DNA of 64,000 nucleotides from Anoplolepis gracilipes. Taxonomy: Eukaryota; Arthropoda; Insecta; Hymenoptera; Formicidae. The stretch lies in the NCBI RefSeq assembly GCF_047496725.1, contig NC_132977.1, forward strand, positions 8,531,501 to 8,595,500, read 5' to 3'. Positions within the stretch are counted from its first letter, which is position 1. Each line of letters starts with the position of its first letter. The translations under genes were made by a program, and so were the position numbers. Positions 38,703-51,222 of this stretch are shown here, in pieces. The notes below the pieces were generated by a model that was not told the origin of the DNA, did no database searches, and saw nothing but the letters and a program-made list of their open reading frames with translations.

Positions 38703-38778
<76 letters not shown>
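38703..38778. repeat. (TC)n microsatellite, about 38 units
   Basis: Uninterrupted TC, one of the longest dinucleotide runs in the window after the CA array, similar in length to the GA tract at 33033. Confidence 0.97.
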
Positions 38779-38780
<2 letters not shown>

Positions 38781-41436
38781 GCTCTACACTTTTCGTATCA
38801 GACGCAGAAAGCGTCGATCGTCGATTAAAATAAAGTGCTTTCGCATCATTTTGTAATATCACTATCCTGTTGAAAGAATGTAAATGCTCGTTAATCATTC
38901 GCTAAATGTCTAAAATTGTAAAATTGCGATATTAGATCGATTTAATTGATTTTACAAAGAAATTAATTCACTAGTTAAATCGTGTAGTTCTAAGATTACG
39001 CTGCCGTTGACAACTTGATAATGTCAGGATAAAATAACAAACTTGTGCCCTACTCATCGTGCATTATTCGCGTCAGCGAGAAAACGTATCGAAACTACCG
39101 AGCAGCTGTGTCGAGTCGCGGAAAGAATGGCGAACGTAACAAAATACTCGGAGCGAAGGAGGGAGAGAGGGGGGAGGGAGGATTTCGTGACACGATCGAA
39201 TTACTTCGTTACGTCGGATCAGCGATTGGGCGCCCGTCGTTCTCGTCTATCATTACGAGATGCTACTGGCAGCCGCCGATTTCGATTCGATCGCCCGACA
39301 GCATCGATTACACTATCCAGCCGTTCTTTGACCCTGAGAAGGGAAGACGAGTATCGCGATGTGTGCAGGCACTCTTCTTCGATCGGGTTGATCGCCGTGT
39401 GCTAGGCTGAATTGAGCCGAGACGTTTCGTCTCGGCCTCGACGTCCGTCTTACACCCCTTTTGCAAATTGACGGTTATCCGACTTGCACGGTGCCCAGCC
39501 GCGCCGATCGATCGGCACTCACCGATTCGACATAGGGACGTAGGGGAATCTCGGCGCTTCCTGCACCGCGCGCGATGCAAGAACTCTAACTACGGGATTA
39601 CACCTATACACGGTCACGCATTTTGTGCGATCGCCGCTTCTACCGCCCGGGACGAAAGTTGAAAGAATCGATTTCCGACGCGCTATCGCATTGTGCACCA
39701 TAATGGCCGACTGTAAATGCATCTAGATGGGATACGTTTTACTCGTTACACCGGTGCGATCATTCGAGCTATCTTTTATCGGAACGTTTGTAGTACATGG
39801 CGGTATTAATTTATTATCCACAGGTATCTATTGCTGTCGCTTATTTTTAAAGTTCTTTTCGGATTTGCATATGACAAGCTTAAATTCAAGATAAATATTT
39901 CTTCAATTCGCGTTAAATTTTTAGAACTTTAATAATGACGAATTGATGAGGAAAAAATGATAGTATGATACACTTTCGACAGTTCTGAAAATTATGAAAA
40001 TTCACAGATGCGAATAGAATTTGTGTATCTTCAAAATTGACTCGTGGGATATTAATCTCTTCACAGTCAATTTCAGGTAACTCCGCAGAATAAGATATTT
40101 TTCGACTCTCGTAGTCTTCTTTCTTTTTTACCTTTCTCTCTCAGACGTCGAGCAAAGAAGATTGAGAATGGCAAAAAGCAGCGGCTCTTTCAGACGATTC
40201 GACCGCCATGGCGAGTCAGGTTTACCTCGGATCATTATAAAGTCTCAAGGTTCAACGATAAAAGCGCGACGGAAATTTAAAATTAAAGCTTACGCGAAAA
40301 ACTTTACGGCACTCCCTTTATAGATAACTTTGAGGTAAAAACTATCGTTTTGTTACAATTTCACTGAAACTATCACGGTGCCTTTTTTGCGATAAAAAAA
40401 AAAAGAAAAAAAAAAAAACATATAGGTACTCACGAATGTAAGTTGACACGAACACGTTCGGCATTTGCCCCGAATCGCACGCCGAGCATTCTTTGTGCGC
40501 CGAACACAGAATCCCGAATAGATCACGTGCCTTCGGTCGCGCTCTCTCGCATCTATTTTTATCTGTGCGCCCGGTATCATCGACACCATTCTTCTTTTCC
40601 TTCCTTTATTTCTCATCGGTTGACTAATATAAGAGAGAAGCACGGGGAATTCCGAATCGTAAATTTGGTCGATCGCTCGCGCGAAATGTAAATTACAGAT
40701 AAGAACGAATAATGAACGGCATAATGAGCGCAATAAAATACCGCAGACGGTGAGTCGTAAGATCTTTTCGAATCGAGTCGTAAGAGCTTTTCGAATTTGA
40801 ATGTCAAGTTTGCGAGAGATAAGAGTCGCTTAGACGAATACCGCTGGCACAAAAACACAATATTACGCTATTTCTAAATCAATATACGTACTATTATTAT
40901 TGCTTTTGCGGTAGAGAAAAAAATATTCCGCAAATTGCGGCGCATTCATGTTTTTCGCACACTCTTGCGTGACGCTTACACCGCTCGACAAATGCATAAA
41001 AATACATCATTCCTCCTTCCATCTTGAAATAGCACAACTTTCCTCCAACTATGTATATTTAAAAATGTGCACATGGAGTAGCTAATAGAGTGCATTCCAT
41101 CAATTCTCCGATACCGCCTTTCCGTGACAAACAATGACAAACGAGTAACCGTGGAAAGTCCGAAGTAACGTCGCGGTAGGCGGGGGCGAGTAAATTTATG
41201 CGGGCATAAAGAAGCGTAATGCGTTGCTTTTGACTTACAACTGCCGGTTGTAATACATTGAGATCGCGCGAGCATTTTCATTGAGGTTTACATACCGCCG
41301 TCTGTATATGTGCAAATCAAATCACGGATTAAACGTCATGACCCATATTTCGGTCGTCCGCGCTGCGACCGTGTCTGAATGCTCATTAAAACTGTATCGA
41401 TATTTTTACAACAGAGTTCGGGCGAATTAAAGTTAC

Positions 41437-41634
41437 CGTCGAGATCGATAGGTCGCTGCTGGTCGATCGCTCGTCGCGGCGGCGGCGGCAGCGGCGGCGG
41501 CGTCGCGGCGACGGCCGCGTAATCGCGGTTGTCCACGAAAACCCCTCGCCCGGTCGGCGGCATTATACGAGGCGACAGAGAAGAAACGGGGCAAATAAAC
41601 ACAGAAAGAGTAGGAAAGAAGAGTGCCTTATATA
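41437..41634 (-). other. Possible TATA-driven leader exon (weak)
   Basis: The minus strand has TATATAAGG (41634-41626). An ATG follows at 41563, opening 42 codons: MPPTGRGVF..., an Ala-rich segment, a Pro-rich TPPPLPPPP run, then RRAIDQQRPIDLD. They end at a donor-like G|GTAACT (41437|41436). This could be an alternative first exon or a nested transcript. Against it: the donor leaves phase 1, which does not fit the phase-0 acceptor of the Cut exon; the residues do not resemble the fly Cut start; and the Pro/Ala run comes from a GGC repeat. Confidence 0.2.
41475..41515. repeat. (GGC)n-rich trinucleotide tract
   Basis: GGC units with CAG and GTC interruptions. On the minus strand it reads as GCC/CCG codons giving Ala and Pro. 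Confidence 0.9.
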
Positions 41635-41766
41635 CCACAGGCGCTTTTATAATCTCCCACAGGGTGGCGGAGAAAGAGAGTGAAAAGGAGATGGGGATAC
41701 GCGGATCAGCCGTTTATGACTACCGGCGTTGTTATATTTTTTTTTAGGAGAAGGGGTTTGAGATAG

Positions 41767-41771
<5 letters not shown>

Positions 41772-41819
<48 letters not shown>

Positions 41820-41852
41820 AGGGAGAAGAAAGAGAGAGAGAGAGGAAGAGAA
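41772..41852 (+). repeat. (GA)n microsatellite with purine tail
   Basis: About 23 AG units to 41817, then CAAGGGAGAAGA, a second AG run and GGAAGAGAAGAG to about 41852. Confidence 0.96.
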
Positions 41853-41906
41853 GAGCGGGAAGGCTCGCGATATTTCAAATTTTCTCATTACACCTCGAGG
41901 TGCGAA

Positions 41907-41910
<4 letters not shown>

Positions 41911-41941
<31 letters not shown>
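41911..41941. repeat. (TC)n microsatellite
   Basis: About 15 units, in inverted orientation to the GA tract that ends near 41852. C/T-rich sequence continues to about 42120. Confidence 0.95.
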
Positions 41942-41947
<6 letters not shown>

Positions 41948-43344
41948 CCTTGATCTCTCTCGTTCTCTCTTCGTCCCTTCCTTTCATCCTGCGTCTCTCT
42001 CTCCTTCTGTCCTTGCCGTTTGCTCTATCTAGCGCAAATCCTCCACGCCACCGATACAACGTGGCGTCATTCCATCCCCCAATCACCTCCCCACAATCCC
42101 CCTCTTCAATCTCACACCAACCAGCCATCAGAGTGAACCCCTCTTGTATTTATTATTAAGATATCGATCGGCTCTAAATCCTGGTACGTACTGCAATATG
42201 CGGCTGGCAACGCGGGAGACATACACGAGAAGTCGCCGAAGAGAAAGCCAAACGACTTCTTGCGAATGCTCCCCCTCCCCTTTTTCCTCTTTCTATCTTC
42301 AGTCAGAGTCATTCTCGTTAATGTGTCGTGCATCGTTTATATGTTCGAGCATTACAAGTGAAGAGCGTGCGTGATCACTATCACTGACCATGTCGCTACG
42401 CTTTCTCGTTACACTTTTAAACGATGACACGCAAAAGTAATGATATTTCACGTTTCACGATTAATTTTTCGCACATGATTCAAATTGGATTTCGCATTTT
42501 AATATTACAATGTGTAACAAGGCGAATAAGTATCTCTGTCCAGAGTTAAAACAGATAAATATTTAATATTCTATACAGACGTAAATCTAGATGAAGAATT
42601 TATATATAAGTACTATTTTCCAATATACAGTATACATACAGTGTTGAAAGTAAATTGTGTATCGATAGAGTAACAGGAAATTATATTATATTTACATAAG
42701 ATTCATTAATCTAGTCGGAATAAATGCGCTATCGTATTGTCTTAAGAGAGATATTTTTCTAAGGGTCGTCGACCGTTTGCCGCGTTTTTTTACTTTAAGC
42801 ACACGCATATGCGCTCTTAATAGCTAAGGATGATGATCGTCCATGTGGTATAGGGAACGGGTTCCCACGTGCACCGACTACTTCGGACTAGGCGATGCAA
42901 TCCGTTACGCGGTAGGAGGGAAGAGGCAGAATGAATTTCCGAACACAAATAGAGGAGGCTGTCTCTCTCTCTCGATACTCGGACGCGTCGGGATGGCAAT
43001 ATTTAAGAAATGTCAATACATCGCTCAGCCAGGGGTGTCGACTGAAGAGTTTTGAACGGAAGCCGGGAACGGATAATATACTGGCGGCTGTGCGGCAAAC
43101 CAGCCTCGGGGCATTGGTTAAAAAATAAAGGAACGCCTTTGATGTTCCCCGTTGTCCTAATGAAAAATTAAAGCCCTTTCTTAAACATCATTAGACACGA
43201 GCACTCTTTCAAGTTCCTAGTCTCCCTTTCTCCCTTCTTATCTTTGGTCTTTCTTTCCTTCCACTTTGAATATGCCCGAAGCGTCCAATCACGGGCTCTT
43301 GTTTTGGATTCGCGATGACGTTGCCGATGCTTCGAAATACGAAA

Positions 43345-43347
<3 letters not shown>

Positions 43348-43386
<39 letters not shown>
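43348..43386 (+). repeat. (GA)n microsatellite
   Basis: About 19 units. Confidence 0.96.
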
Positions 43387-43390
<4 letters not shown>

Positions 43391-44739
43391 GCCTCGCAGC
43401 GACTTCCGAAAATACACTGATATCTACATAATAATTTATGCCATGAGCCAAGATCGATAACGTCATTTTATCCAACTATAATACAAACAACATCTATATT
43501 GCAAATGCATTTGCAGTTGCTATTGAATTCTAATTCGACGTATCTGCATAGTACCATTATGTAGTATTATACATTACAGAGAAATGAGTCTTGTATTTCC
43601 AAACTAATGTGTAAGTCACTTTGGAATTAGATTGAGTTCGAGAATAATATTAAATCGTATTCTAATGTATTACTCTCATCTTAAGACTATTTCTGTTGTG
43701 GAAGATATTTCAAGATTTATCTCTACGTCTCACAATCAGAAACACAATCTCGATAAACGCTTCATATAAAGAAATAGGATTAATGCCTAGAAAAAACTGT
43801 TCCTTCATTCTCGACAATGAAACGATGGAATTCCCCGATTCAATTTAACGAGCAATGTAAACGTCCGAGTGTAATATATGTAGTATCCGAACACGCTTCT
43901 CGTGTCTCTCCGTCTGCAACGTTGTAGCGAGTTATATCGGTGTCTTTGGAATGCATAAGCGCACGACAGCGGCGACGAAACAGAACCGGATATCTTCTCA
44001 CGCGCGTTGCACTAATAAATCATGATGGCAGCGGAAAAAAAGATTGGTGATCATCTGCCAAGAAGAGTAGCGGCAGAAAACACGAAACGATCCGTTGCAA
44101 GGGGGATCTTTCTTTCTAGCGACGTTCTCGCGTCGCGTCGGCGTTGATTTCCTCTGCCAACGCAAGAAGAACAAAAAACGTAGTCTCGATGACGTTTCTC
44201 TTTTAACGATTGCCGAACCAAATTGTTAGTTTTTCGAGAAGTAAAAAGAAACTTCATCTTGTACTCCTTAATATTGTTAATTGTTTAAGCGTACTAAGAA
44301 ATTTAAGTAAAAATAATCACTTTTCCAAATTATTTCATAAATCGATATAAAAAAAAATACAATATTTAATTATTTTTTAGAATAAGAGATAATAAATATC
44401 GCATATCGTTTATAAAGATTCCTTAGATTTTTTCGCATATTGCTCACCATGAACAATTTGTATTATACAACGAAGATCTACCATCAGAAAATTGTCCGTG
44501 CAAGGGAAGGCGGGATGACGCGTCCACGTATACGCGAGGAGAATGCAGACGCTAGCTGGGACAGACGCCATAAATATCGGGGCGTTCTTATATTTTCATC
44601 ACGGCCATCATTAAAATTTATGTTATGATCAGAAGTGCACGTATATATCAGAGGACGCGTACCGCCGCGGCGGCGTCGCGTCGTTCGCTGCGAAAAAGAG
44701 GGAGAGACGCGGGACAGAAGAAGGGGTGGGTGGCAAAGC

Positions 44740-44741
<2 letters not shown>

Positions 44742-44773
<32 letters not shown>
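44742..44773 (+). repeat. (GA)n microsatellite
   Basis: About 16 units inside a purine-rich block. Confidence 0.96.
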
Positions 44774-44777
<4 letters not shown>

Positions 44778-45047
44778 GGTGGTAATATTGTAATCTATGT
44801 GTGGAAGAACGCGCGGGAAGAGAAACAGAGGAGAGATGAAAAAGTAGCCTGAATGGCAGGCACCCCGTTGTAAGGGGGTAGTTTTCGGCCGGGGCGGCAC
44901 GCCGTAGCGAGGCAGAGGGGAGTTTTGCGCGCGGGGGCGAAAGCGGAGAAAAGAGGAGCGAGAAGGGTGGCGAACGGAAACAATGACGTCTATACCAAAT
45001 CCCTGTTCTTCTTTTTTTCCACCCGCACACTTCCTCACCTCCTATGA

Positions 45048-45120
45048 CTCTCTTTCTCTCTTTTTCTCTCTCTCTCTCTCTCTCTGTCTCTTTCTGTCCC
45101 TTTTTCTCTTTCTCTCATGT
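45048..45120. repeat. (TC)n low-complexity pyrimidine tract
   Basis: TC and TTTC units with a few G interruptions (CTGTC, CTGTCCC). Confidence 0.92.
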
Positions 45121-45966
45121 ATGCTCGCTTTTTTTTTTCATCTCCCTGTCTCTCCACCCATGGGGTGCCATTAGACCCCCACGGCGGTCCCATAAAAATA
45201 TAGCCCGTATTGTGCTCGCTCAGGTACCGATCCTCGCGCACTAAAAGTAACCTACTGTCTCCTGCGTACGAAATGTATATTCGCATGCACACATGCGCGC
45301 ATCTGTCTATCTATGTATATGTGTGCATTTATTCGCGTGTCAAGTTACCGGACATCGACGACTCTAATACCGGAGACGATCGTTTGTGAACTGCGGCTCT
45401 GCGTTAATAAGCTTTTTAATTGAGTATAATCAGGCTGTCGAGAGAAAGAAAAAGAGAGAGCAAGAACGGTCAGCTACGCTGCCATACTCAATAATATTTT
45501 ATGCGTGTTTTTTATTCGTCGAGAGCATCGGGAGTGTCGCTTGCGCGCGAGTAAAACGATTCCGACAACGTACGCGCAAAATTACCAGTATTGATAATTG
45601 TATGTCGTAATAACTCGTGGATTCTATAAATATGTCCACTCGCGATGATGACGAGTTCGTGGTCCGATGATAATATTCGAATATTGTTTTACGTTGGTCG
45701 CCATCAGCGCGTCGATCGACGCGCAATTAAAAGAGCAAGACATATCCGCGTTTCGAATATAACGGTGATAATTTCACATTATTAATTATTCTACTTTTGA
45801 AAAATAAAATTTAATTAATTTTCGTAAATTTACGGCTCGTTTGCGCGTGATATCAGTTGATTAATTCCGGGTTCGCAAAACTCATCGAGCGTAGAATAGA
45901 TCCGGCGAATCGAAAGAATCGTAATAACGCGGAATCTCAGGGACCACGGTATATAGTTCGATCGAC

Positions 45967-45993
45967 AAAAAAAAAAAAAAAAAAAAAAAAAAA
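45967..45993 (+). repeat. Poly-A run (27 A) followed by GAGA
   Basis: Homopolymer then AG repeats. No retroposed gene copy is visible to its left. Confidence 0.95.
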
Positions 45994-46979
45994 GAGAGAG
46001 AAAGAAAAATAGAGTGCAGTGCAAAAACCAGCGCGAGCATCTGAACGACCGGCACCGTGATCAGTCGGCTCAGGACAGATCACAAAGATGATTCGCTTTT
46101 GGCGGAGGGCCATTGTCGTCCGTTGGACCGAGCAGAATCGAAATGGCAAACGGTAACTCGATTGCTCGGCCTGCACACGGATTGCGAATTATTTCTCCTG
46201 TGGTGGCGTGCTCATTCCGCGGCCAAACAATCGTGATCGATTCATGCAAATTTCAACAATCGTCCCATCCCTTTCGCCCTTCTCTCTCTCTCTCTCTCTT
46301 GCCCTTTCTCGTTTTCCCTTTCTCGCCCCCGCGGCCCTGCATTCACCGTCCCTTTGCTGATTCCGCCGCGCCGTATATCGAGTCCTCCATTGTTCAGAGC
46401 GAAATTCGTTTCTGTACGGCACGAGCCTCGAGTGTTTTCCTGGCTACACGTGCGGTCGATCGGCTAACCCGCTAACTTCTCTTCTTTCGCGGAAACAAAA
46501 AAAAAGTACCTACCGCGCGTACATACATACAATCGCGAGCGAAGCCCGAATCAGAGTTAACGCGCGAGAAATAATGTCGGAGATGATTAAGCGATGGCAG
46601 GTTTTTTAAAATTTTTCTCGGAGTAATTTAACATTTTCTATAGCGCCATTCCAACATCTTATCGTTAGTTTCTAATAATATGATATGGCTATATAAATCG
46701 TGAATATATATTGTTACAAAGATCGGTATTATAAATACTGGTAAGAATAAAATATATATTTGTGAGCTTTTTTTGTCTGTCTATAACTAACTTTTTCAAT
46801 CATATGTATATTTAAAACCTACATAACAACGGCATACTTCGATGCCTATAATCGAGCCTCTCGTTCAATCTCGGAATTAAAACGTGAAGAGTAATCACGC
46901 CGTTACTGCGTAATCAAACTTTATAATACCCCAGGAGAAATAAAGAAAAATAAATCGAGTCTTAACAGGTTAATAAACG

Positions 46980-47600
46980 TCTTCTCTCCCTTCGTGAACC
47001 TCCTCCCTCTTCTTTCCTCCCCCCCCCCTCGCCATCATCTCGTTTGCTCGTTACCTATCTCAGTCTCGTCCTTCCTCCCCCTTCAGCCCCTGCCCTCCGT
47101 TCGCACTTTTGACGCTTCGCCCTGGAAATCCTTTGATTCTCATCTTTTCGGGAGGCTTGGAAACGTCGATGCGCCTCTTGCATGAAAAGGGGTTCCTCCC
47201 AGGACGTCCCCTGATTGGGACGATAAAAGAGGCCCCCAGTTAAGCGTGGAAAGGGTAAAGAGAGAGGGAGGTAAAACACTAATTAGTTATCAAAGGGCGA
47301 GGAAGGGTTTGGTGACAAAATAGTAGATCCTGGAACGAGGAACCCGCGCACCCTCTTCCACTACGTAACCCGTCCATATCCCCCTTCTGCCCCCTTCTGC
47401 CCCCTTTCCTCCTCCTCGTGCTCGTCTAGCGGATATACTACCACCGTCACCACCACCATAACCCCAACCTTCGTTCTATCAAACCCTCTCCCCCGTGCTC
47501 CACCGCGCTCCTACTAGCACCCATCCAACACCTCCGCATCCCCCTTCGCCCCATTCTCAAGCCTCCTTTCACCCCCTTCTCTCTATCGCGCTCTGTCTTT
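46980..47600. repeat. Long pyrimidine-rich (C/T) tract with small tandem repeats
   Basis: Much of this roughly 600-bp block is C and T on the plus strand, broken by a mixed part at about 47110-47340. It includes a nine-C run near 47021 and two tandem copies of CCCCCTTCTG with a partial third at about 47380-47405. No gene is seen. On the inferred transcript strand it is purine-rich. Confidence 0.8.
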
Positions 47601-50600
47601 GGATGGCATCCCCCACAGTGTCTTAATACTCTTGGGAGAACGGCCCTGTATTGATTTTCGAATCATTAATTCTACGTCTAATCAGAACTTGCGCCAGATA
47701 TACGTACGCGTGTCTGTGTGTTGCACGTATACACGTACACAAGTATATACAACGCTGAAAGGAGGAGGGGGAGGGGGAGAGGGAGGGAGAAGGGAACGCC
47801 GGCTGATGACGCTTGCGATACTGGTGGATGGGAGCCGCATTTGCTCTTGACTGGTACGTCAAACTCCGGACGCACACCGCGAGCGCATGCCGATATACGC
47901 GCTGACAGATTTGTGCCGACGAGTATAGGTGATTCATAAGTAGGAAGGCGGTGCACGCCTTCACCGGTTCAGGAGAGCGAATCGAGAAATCGCGCTGATA
48001 TGCACTTCTCGTCTTAGAAACGAACGTCGACGAATGACGATGTCGATATTACTTCGAATAGATCAGGAGATATGAAGTAATACAACATCAACTATATATA
48101 TATATATATATATATACTAGTATACTTAATTACCGAATGAATGTAACGTTAAATTTTGTTTTCACGTTCAATGAGTCACCACTTGAAATAGTCGTACGTA
48201 AGAAATACAGTTTATTTAACTTATATTGTATTCTATCTTGGTATCCTACGATTTTATTATAATGAAGCGTTTCGCAAATTTAGAAAATGGATCGTTGACC
48301 CATAACCGAAATTCAATTCCCGAAGCAGAGCGGTATTCTATCTATTCGATCAGGTGTTTGTCAATCCGACGAGCGTGATTGAAAGCATTGTACGGAAATA
48401 CCCGATTGAAAATTCATTCCTGGCCTTCCTCCGGACGAAGAGTCCCTCATTCTATTCCCGACAGATAAATCATGCTATGACGATCACAGTATTCTCGACA
48501 TTGTGCATTAATAACTCATTATATAATAATTCATTCCATAAGATACGTTGAAAAATTATTAATTTTATCTCTCCGAAGAATAAATTTTTGTTTTTGAAAC
48601 TTTATTCTTAAATAATGTGATTCGCGTAACGCGCGAACGGTTATGAAAACACTCTCTAAAGCGTTAAGCGTTTTGATTTGTATTCCTTCGGCCAGTGTTT
48701 GCGCCAAAGATCAAAGCTGCGTCGAAATCGCGGCGATTCGGCCAGAAATGAAAGACGAGCTGCCACGTGACTCATCGACCGTCGACGATTCTCGATTCGA
48801 CATTACGAATTAGTCACTGCCCGATTTCTTCTCGATTGAGACGCGTAAATTCGCGATATCGCCTGAAATCTATTGGAAGGTCGATTCCCGGAACGAATCA
48901 TATATAACGTCGCAAATAGGCCTAATTATAACGATGACTAACGCTGACAGGCGAGAGTCGACGTATGCAGCGCTGATCGGCTGGAAGATTCTTCACGATT
49001 CGAATTGTCTCGCAATTAGCCAGAACACTCTGGTAGTCGATAATAAAAAGTAATTGCCTCGCCGTCTTTGAAGCTCGTAAAAACAGCAGCTCGCATGTAT
49101 CTTGTTCGATTCGATAGAGTCGTTAATTGTGTTACAAGCTTTATTATCGGCGAATTAATTATATTGATTTATCAATAGAGAAAGAGGGGGGAGATAGGGG
49201 CAATTAGGACAGGTGAATTAACAGAACAAGAACAAGCATATCGCGTACTTTGATAATATATATAATTAATTTAACGCATTACCACACGGGTAAAATGATC
49301 GGATTTTCACGCATATATATATATATATATGTATCTCATATAATATACAGCGAGAACGAAACGCATCAAGTTTCACGATTGCAACACGGTGCAGAAGTCG
49401 ATGGAAATATTTTAATAGGATCGTCAGCGACTTTATTAACATTGCGCTTGTCCCCGTCGGGCTGTTTTATCTCGCGAAAGAGAAAACGGCTCGAAAGAGT
49501 ATTAATTCGATCGCCACGCCGCGGCCGGCATCTATATACGTTGCCTCGCCATAACAGATCACATTAAAATTCATTCGTACGGATAATACTAATTAACCGG
49601 AGAGAGATCGGGAACTCCCCGTAGGAGTTTCCGCGACGATTACCGACCCGGCCGCGTAAGAACGGGCGTTACGCACCTAACAGTGGAAAATTGCCAATTT
49701 TCCCGATAATGAAAACTCCCGTCGTGGTTAATTCAATTCCCTTAATTTCTCCGCATTGAATTCTACCGAGGAGCTTAGAGGAAGCGCGCGGCGGAAAGAT
49801 TACGATTGGAAATGTTACGATTGAAATCACTTGGCCCGCCCGAGCGCCTTGCTAAAGGAAATTTCGTTCATTCGCTCGTTATTACGCACGCCGGATAAAT
49901 TACAAGGCGATTGCCTGGGCCGCGATGTCGCGAAATCGCCAGTTACAGCGCCGTGTAATTTCCCAATTCAATCTTGCATTATCGAAGTGGCCACATTGCG
50001 TAGCGAATCAATTCTCCTCTGTTATGTATTGTGTTTGTGATAAAATTATGTGATAGAATTGTACGAACAGACATGTCGATAAATACGATTATACGAACAT
50101 TGGATGTTTGGCCATTCACATTGACGACTTAATTTATTCCCAAATTATCATTTTCCGTTAGCAATTTGATATCTTTCTTCTATACTTATACGCAACAATT
50201 GTTTCCTTTCACCGTTAACTATGTTCGATGATTCGCGTTTATTCGGAATTGATTTATTACCAAGATAAAACCATCTCCAAATGATATTGACATAAGACAA
50301 GTTTGTCTCTATCTTCTTTCTCTTTTTTCCTTTCGTTTGACGCGATCACGAACGAAAGATGGCAAAATACGATTTATGTTCGCTTCGATAACGAAATGTC
50401 ATTATACATTACTGAGATACGGAAGAATTATATCTATTCTTGATTATACATTATGTTGATTTCATTTTACACAACAGCTTATCGTCTACGCATTACGTCG
50501 AATGTTTCTACGCATTAAATCAGTTTCCGAGTTATATTATGTCGCAAAGTATATATTTGCTCGCACTATCGAAACATTGAGAAAACTTGCACTATTTCTT

Positions 50601-50977
50601 ATCATCTGTAATATTAAACGGAACTTACGTCGATCGTCGACATGTGTAATGAGCGAATATATCGAAAGGATGTTTCCAATAAGCGATATCCGTGAATATA
50701 ATAAATAAATTAATATTGTTTCTAATTTATGTTAATTAGAGCGAAATTTCTTGTAATCGATGAACGAATTCTGTCAATCTTGTACATTTGTAACACAGAT
50801 ATTCATAAATTTTTCGTATCTATTGTTCTAAACTATTTAAGTACATTAACATCGCGAAATTATCTCGGATAAAATGGCATTAATTTTGTATGAACTACGT
50901 ATCTGTCGACTCATTAATCAGATAATTGATTTGACTTATTACTGCGATAGTTATATATATTCGATATAATATATATA
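47601..50977. other. Intron DNA, no gene seen
   Basis: A G-rich block (47758-47800), TA tracts (48093-48117 and 49315-49330), then mostly balanced sequence with CpG-rich stretches at 48680-49050 and 49480-49960, turning AT-rich from 50050. No exon-like frame with splice sites was found. Confidence 0.55.
48093..48117. repeat. (TA)n microsatellite
   Basis: About 12 units. Confidence 0.95.
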
Positions 50978-51222
50978 TGCCAGAATATAACTAATTTTTA
51001 AAGACGAAATATAACGTCAAGTATTTTTTCATTATTTAATATTTTTAAATAAAAAGGTGCTACTGCATATGTATATATAAGTAAAAAAAAATATATATAT
51101 ATATTTTTTTCTTCTTACTTATATATAGATATGAAGTAACATCTTTTTATTAAAAAAATATTAAATAATGAAAAAATACTTGACGTTATATTTCGTCTTT
51201 AAAAATTAGTTATATTCTGGCA
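50978..51222. mobile_element. Foldback / MITE-like element with 69-bp perfect inverted ends
   Basis: The left end TGCCAGAATATAAC... and right end ...GTTATATTCTGGCA are exact reverse complements over the outer 69 nt (50978-51046 and 51154-51222). The inner part continues as an imperfect palindrome, with one single-base indel and several mismatches, to a central ATATAT at about 51099. The whole 245 bp would fold into one hairpin. It has no coding capacity. The length and terminal inverted repeats fit a non-autonomous DNA transposon. No clear target-site duplication is visible because the left flank is (AT)-rich. The superfamily is not identified. Alternatively it is a hairpin RNA source. Confidence 0.75.

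Larger units (their letters stand above)
34801..41430. other. Intron DNA upstream of the cut exon, no gene seen
   Basis: Mostly AT-rich to 36990, then alternating. It holds a 16-G run (37463-37478), a (GA)n tract (38399-38441) facing a (TC)n tract (38703-38778), a CpG-rich island (about 39040-39680), and an A-rich run near 40397-40420. Frames of 100-126 codons at 39.0-39.4 and 40.3-40.7 kb overlap in several frames and show no domain. Confidence 0.55.
42130..46970. other. Intron DNA, no gene seen
   Basis: AT-rich at 42420-42750, 43440-43800 and 44260-44450. It is CpG-rich or low-complexity at 44500-45260, where the 184-codon minus-strand frame is Ser/Leu/Pro repeat sequence. It contains GA tracts at 43348 and 44742, a C/T tract at 45048-45120, and a 27-base A run at 45967-45993. 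Confidence 0.55.

Noticed and set aside
40055..40082. Plus-strand TTTCAG|GTAACT, another zero-length-exon-like motif
   Set aside because: Wrong strand for cut, donor half deviates from GTAAGT, and no plus-strand gene is seen that could use it.
44484..45038. 184-codon minus-strand frame
   Set aside because: Built on GA and TC tracts (Ser-Leu repeats) with no domain and no splice-bounded match to Cut.
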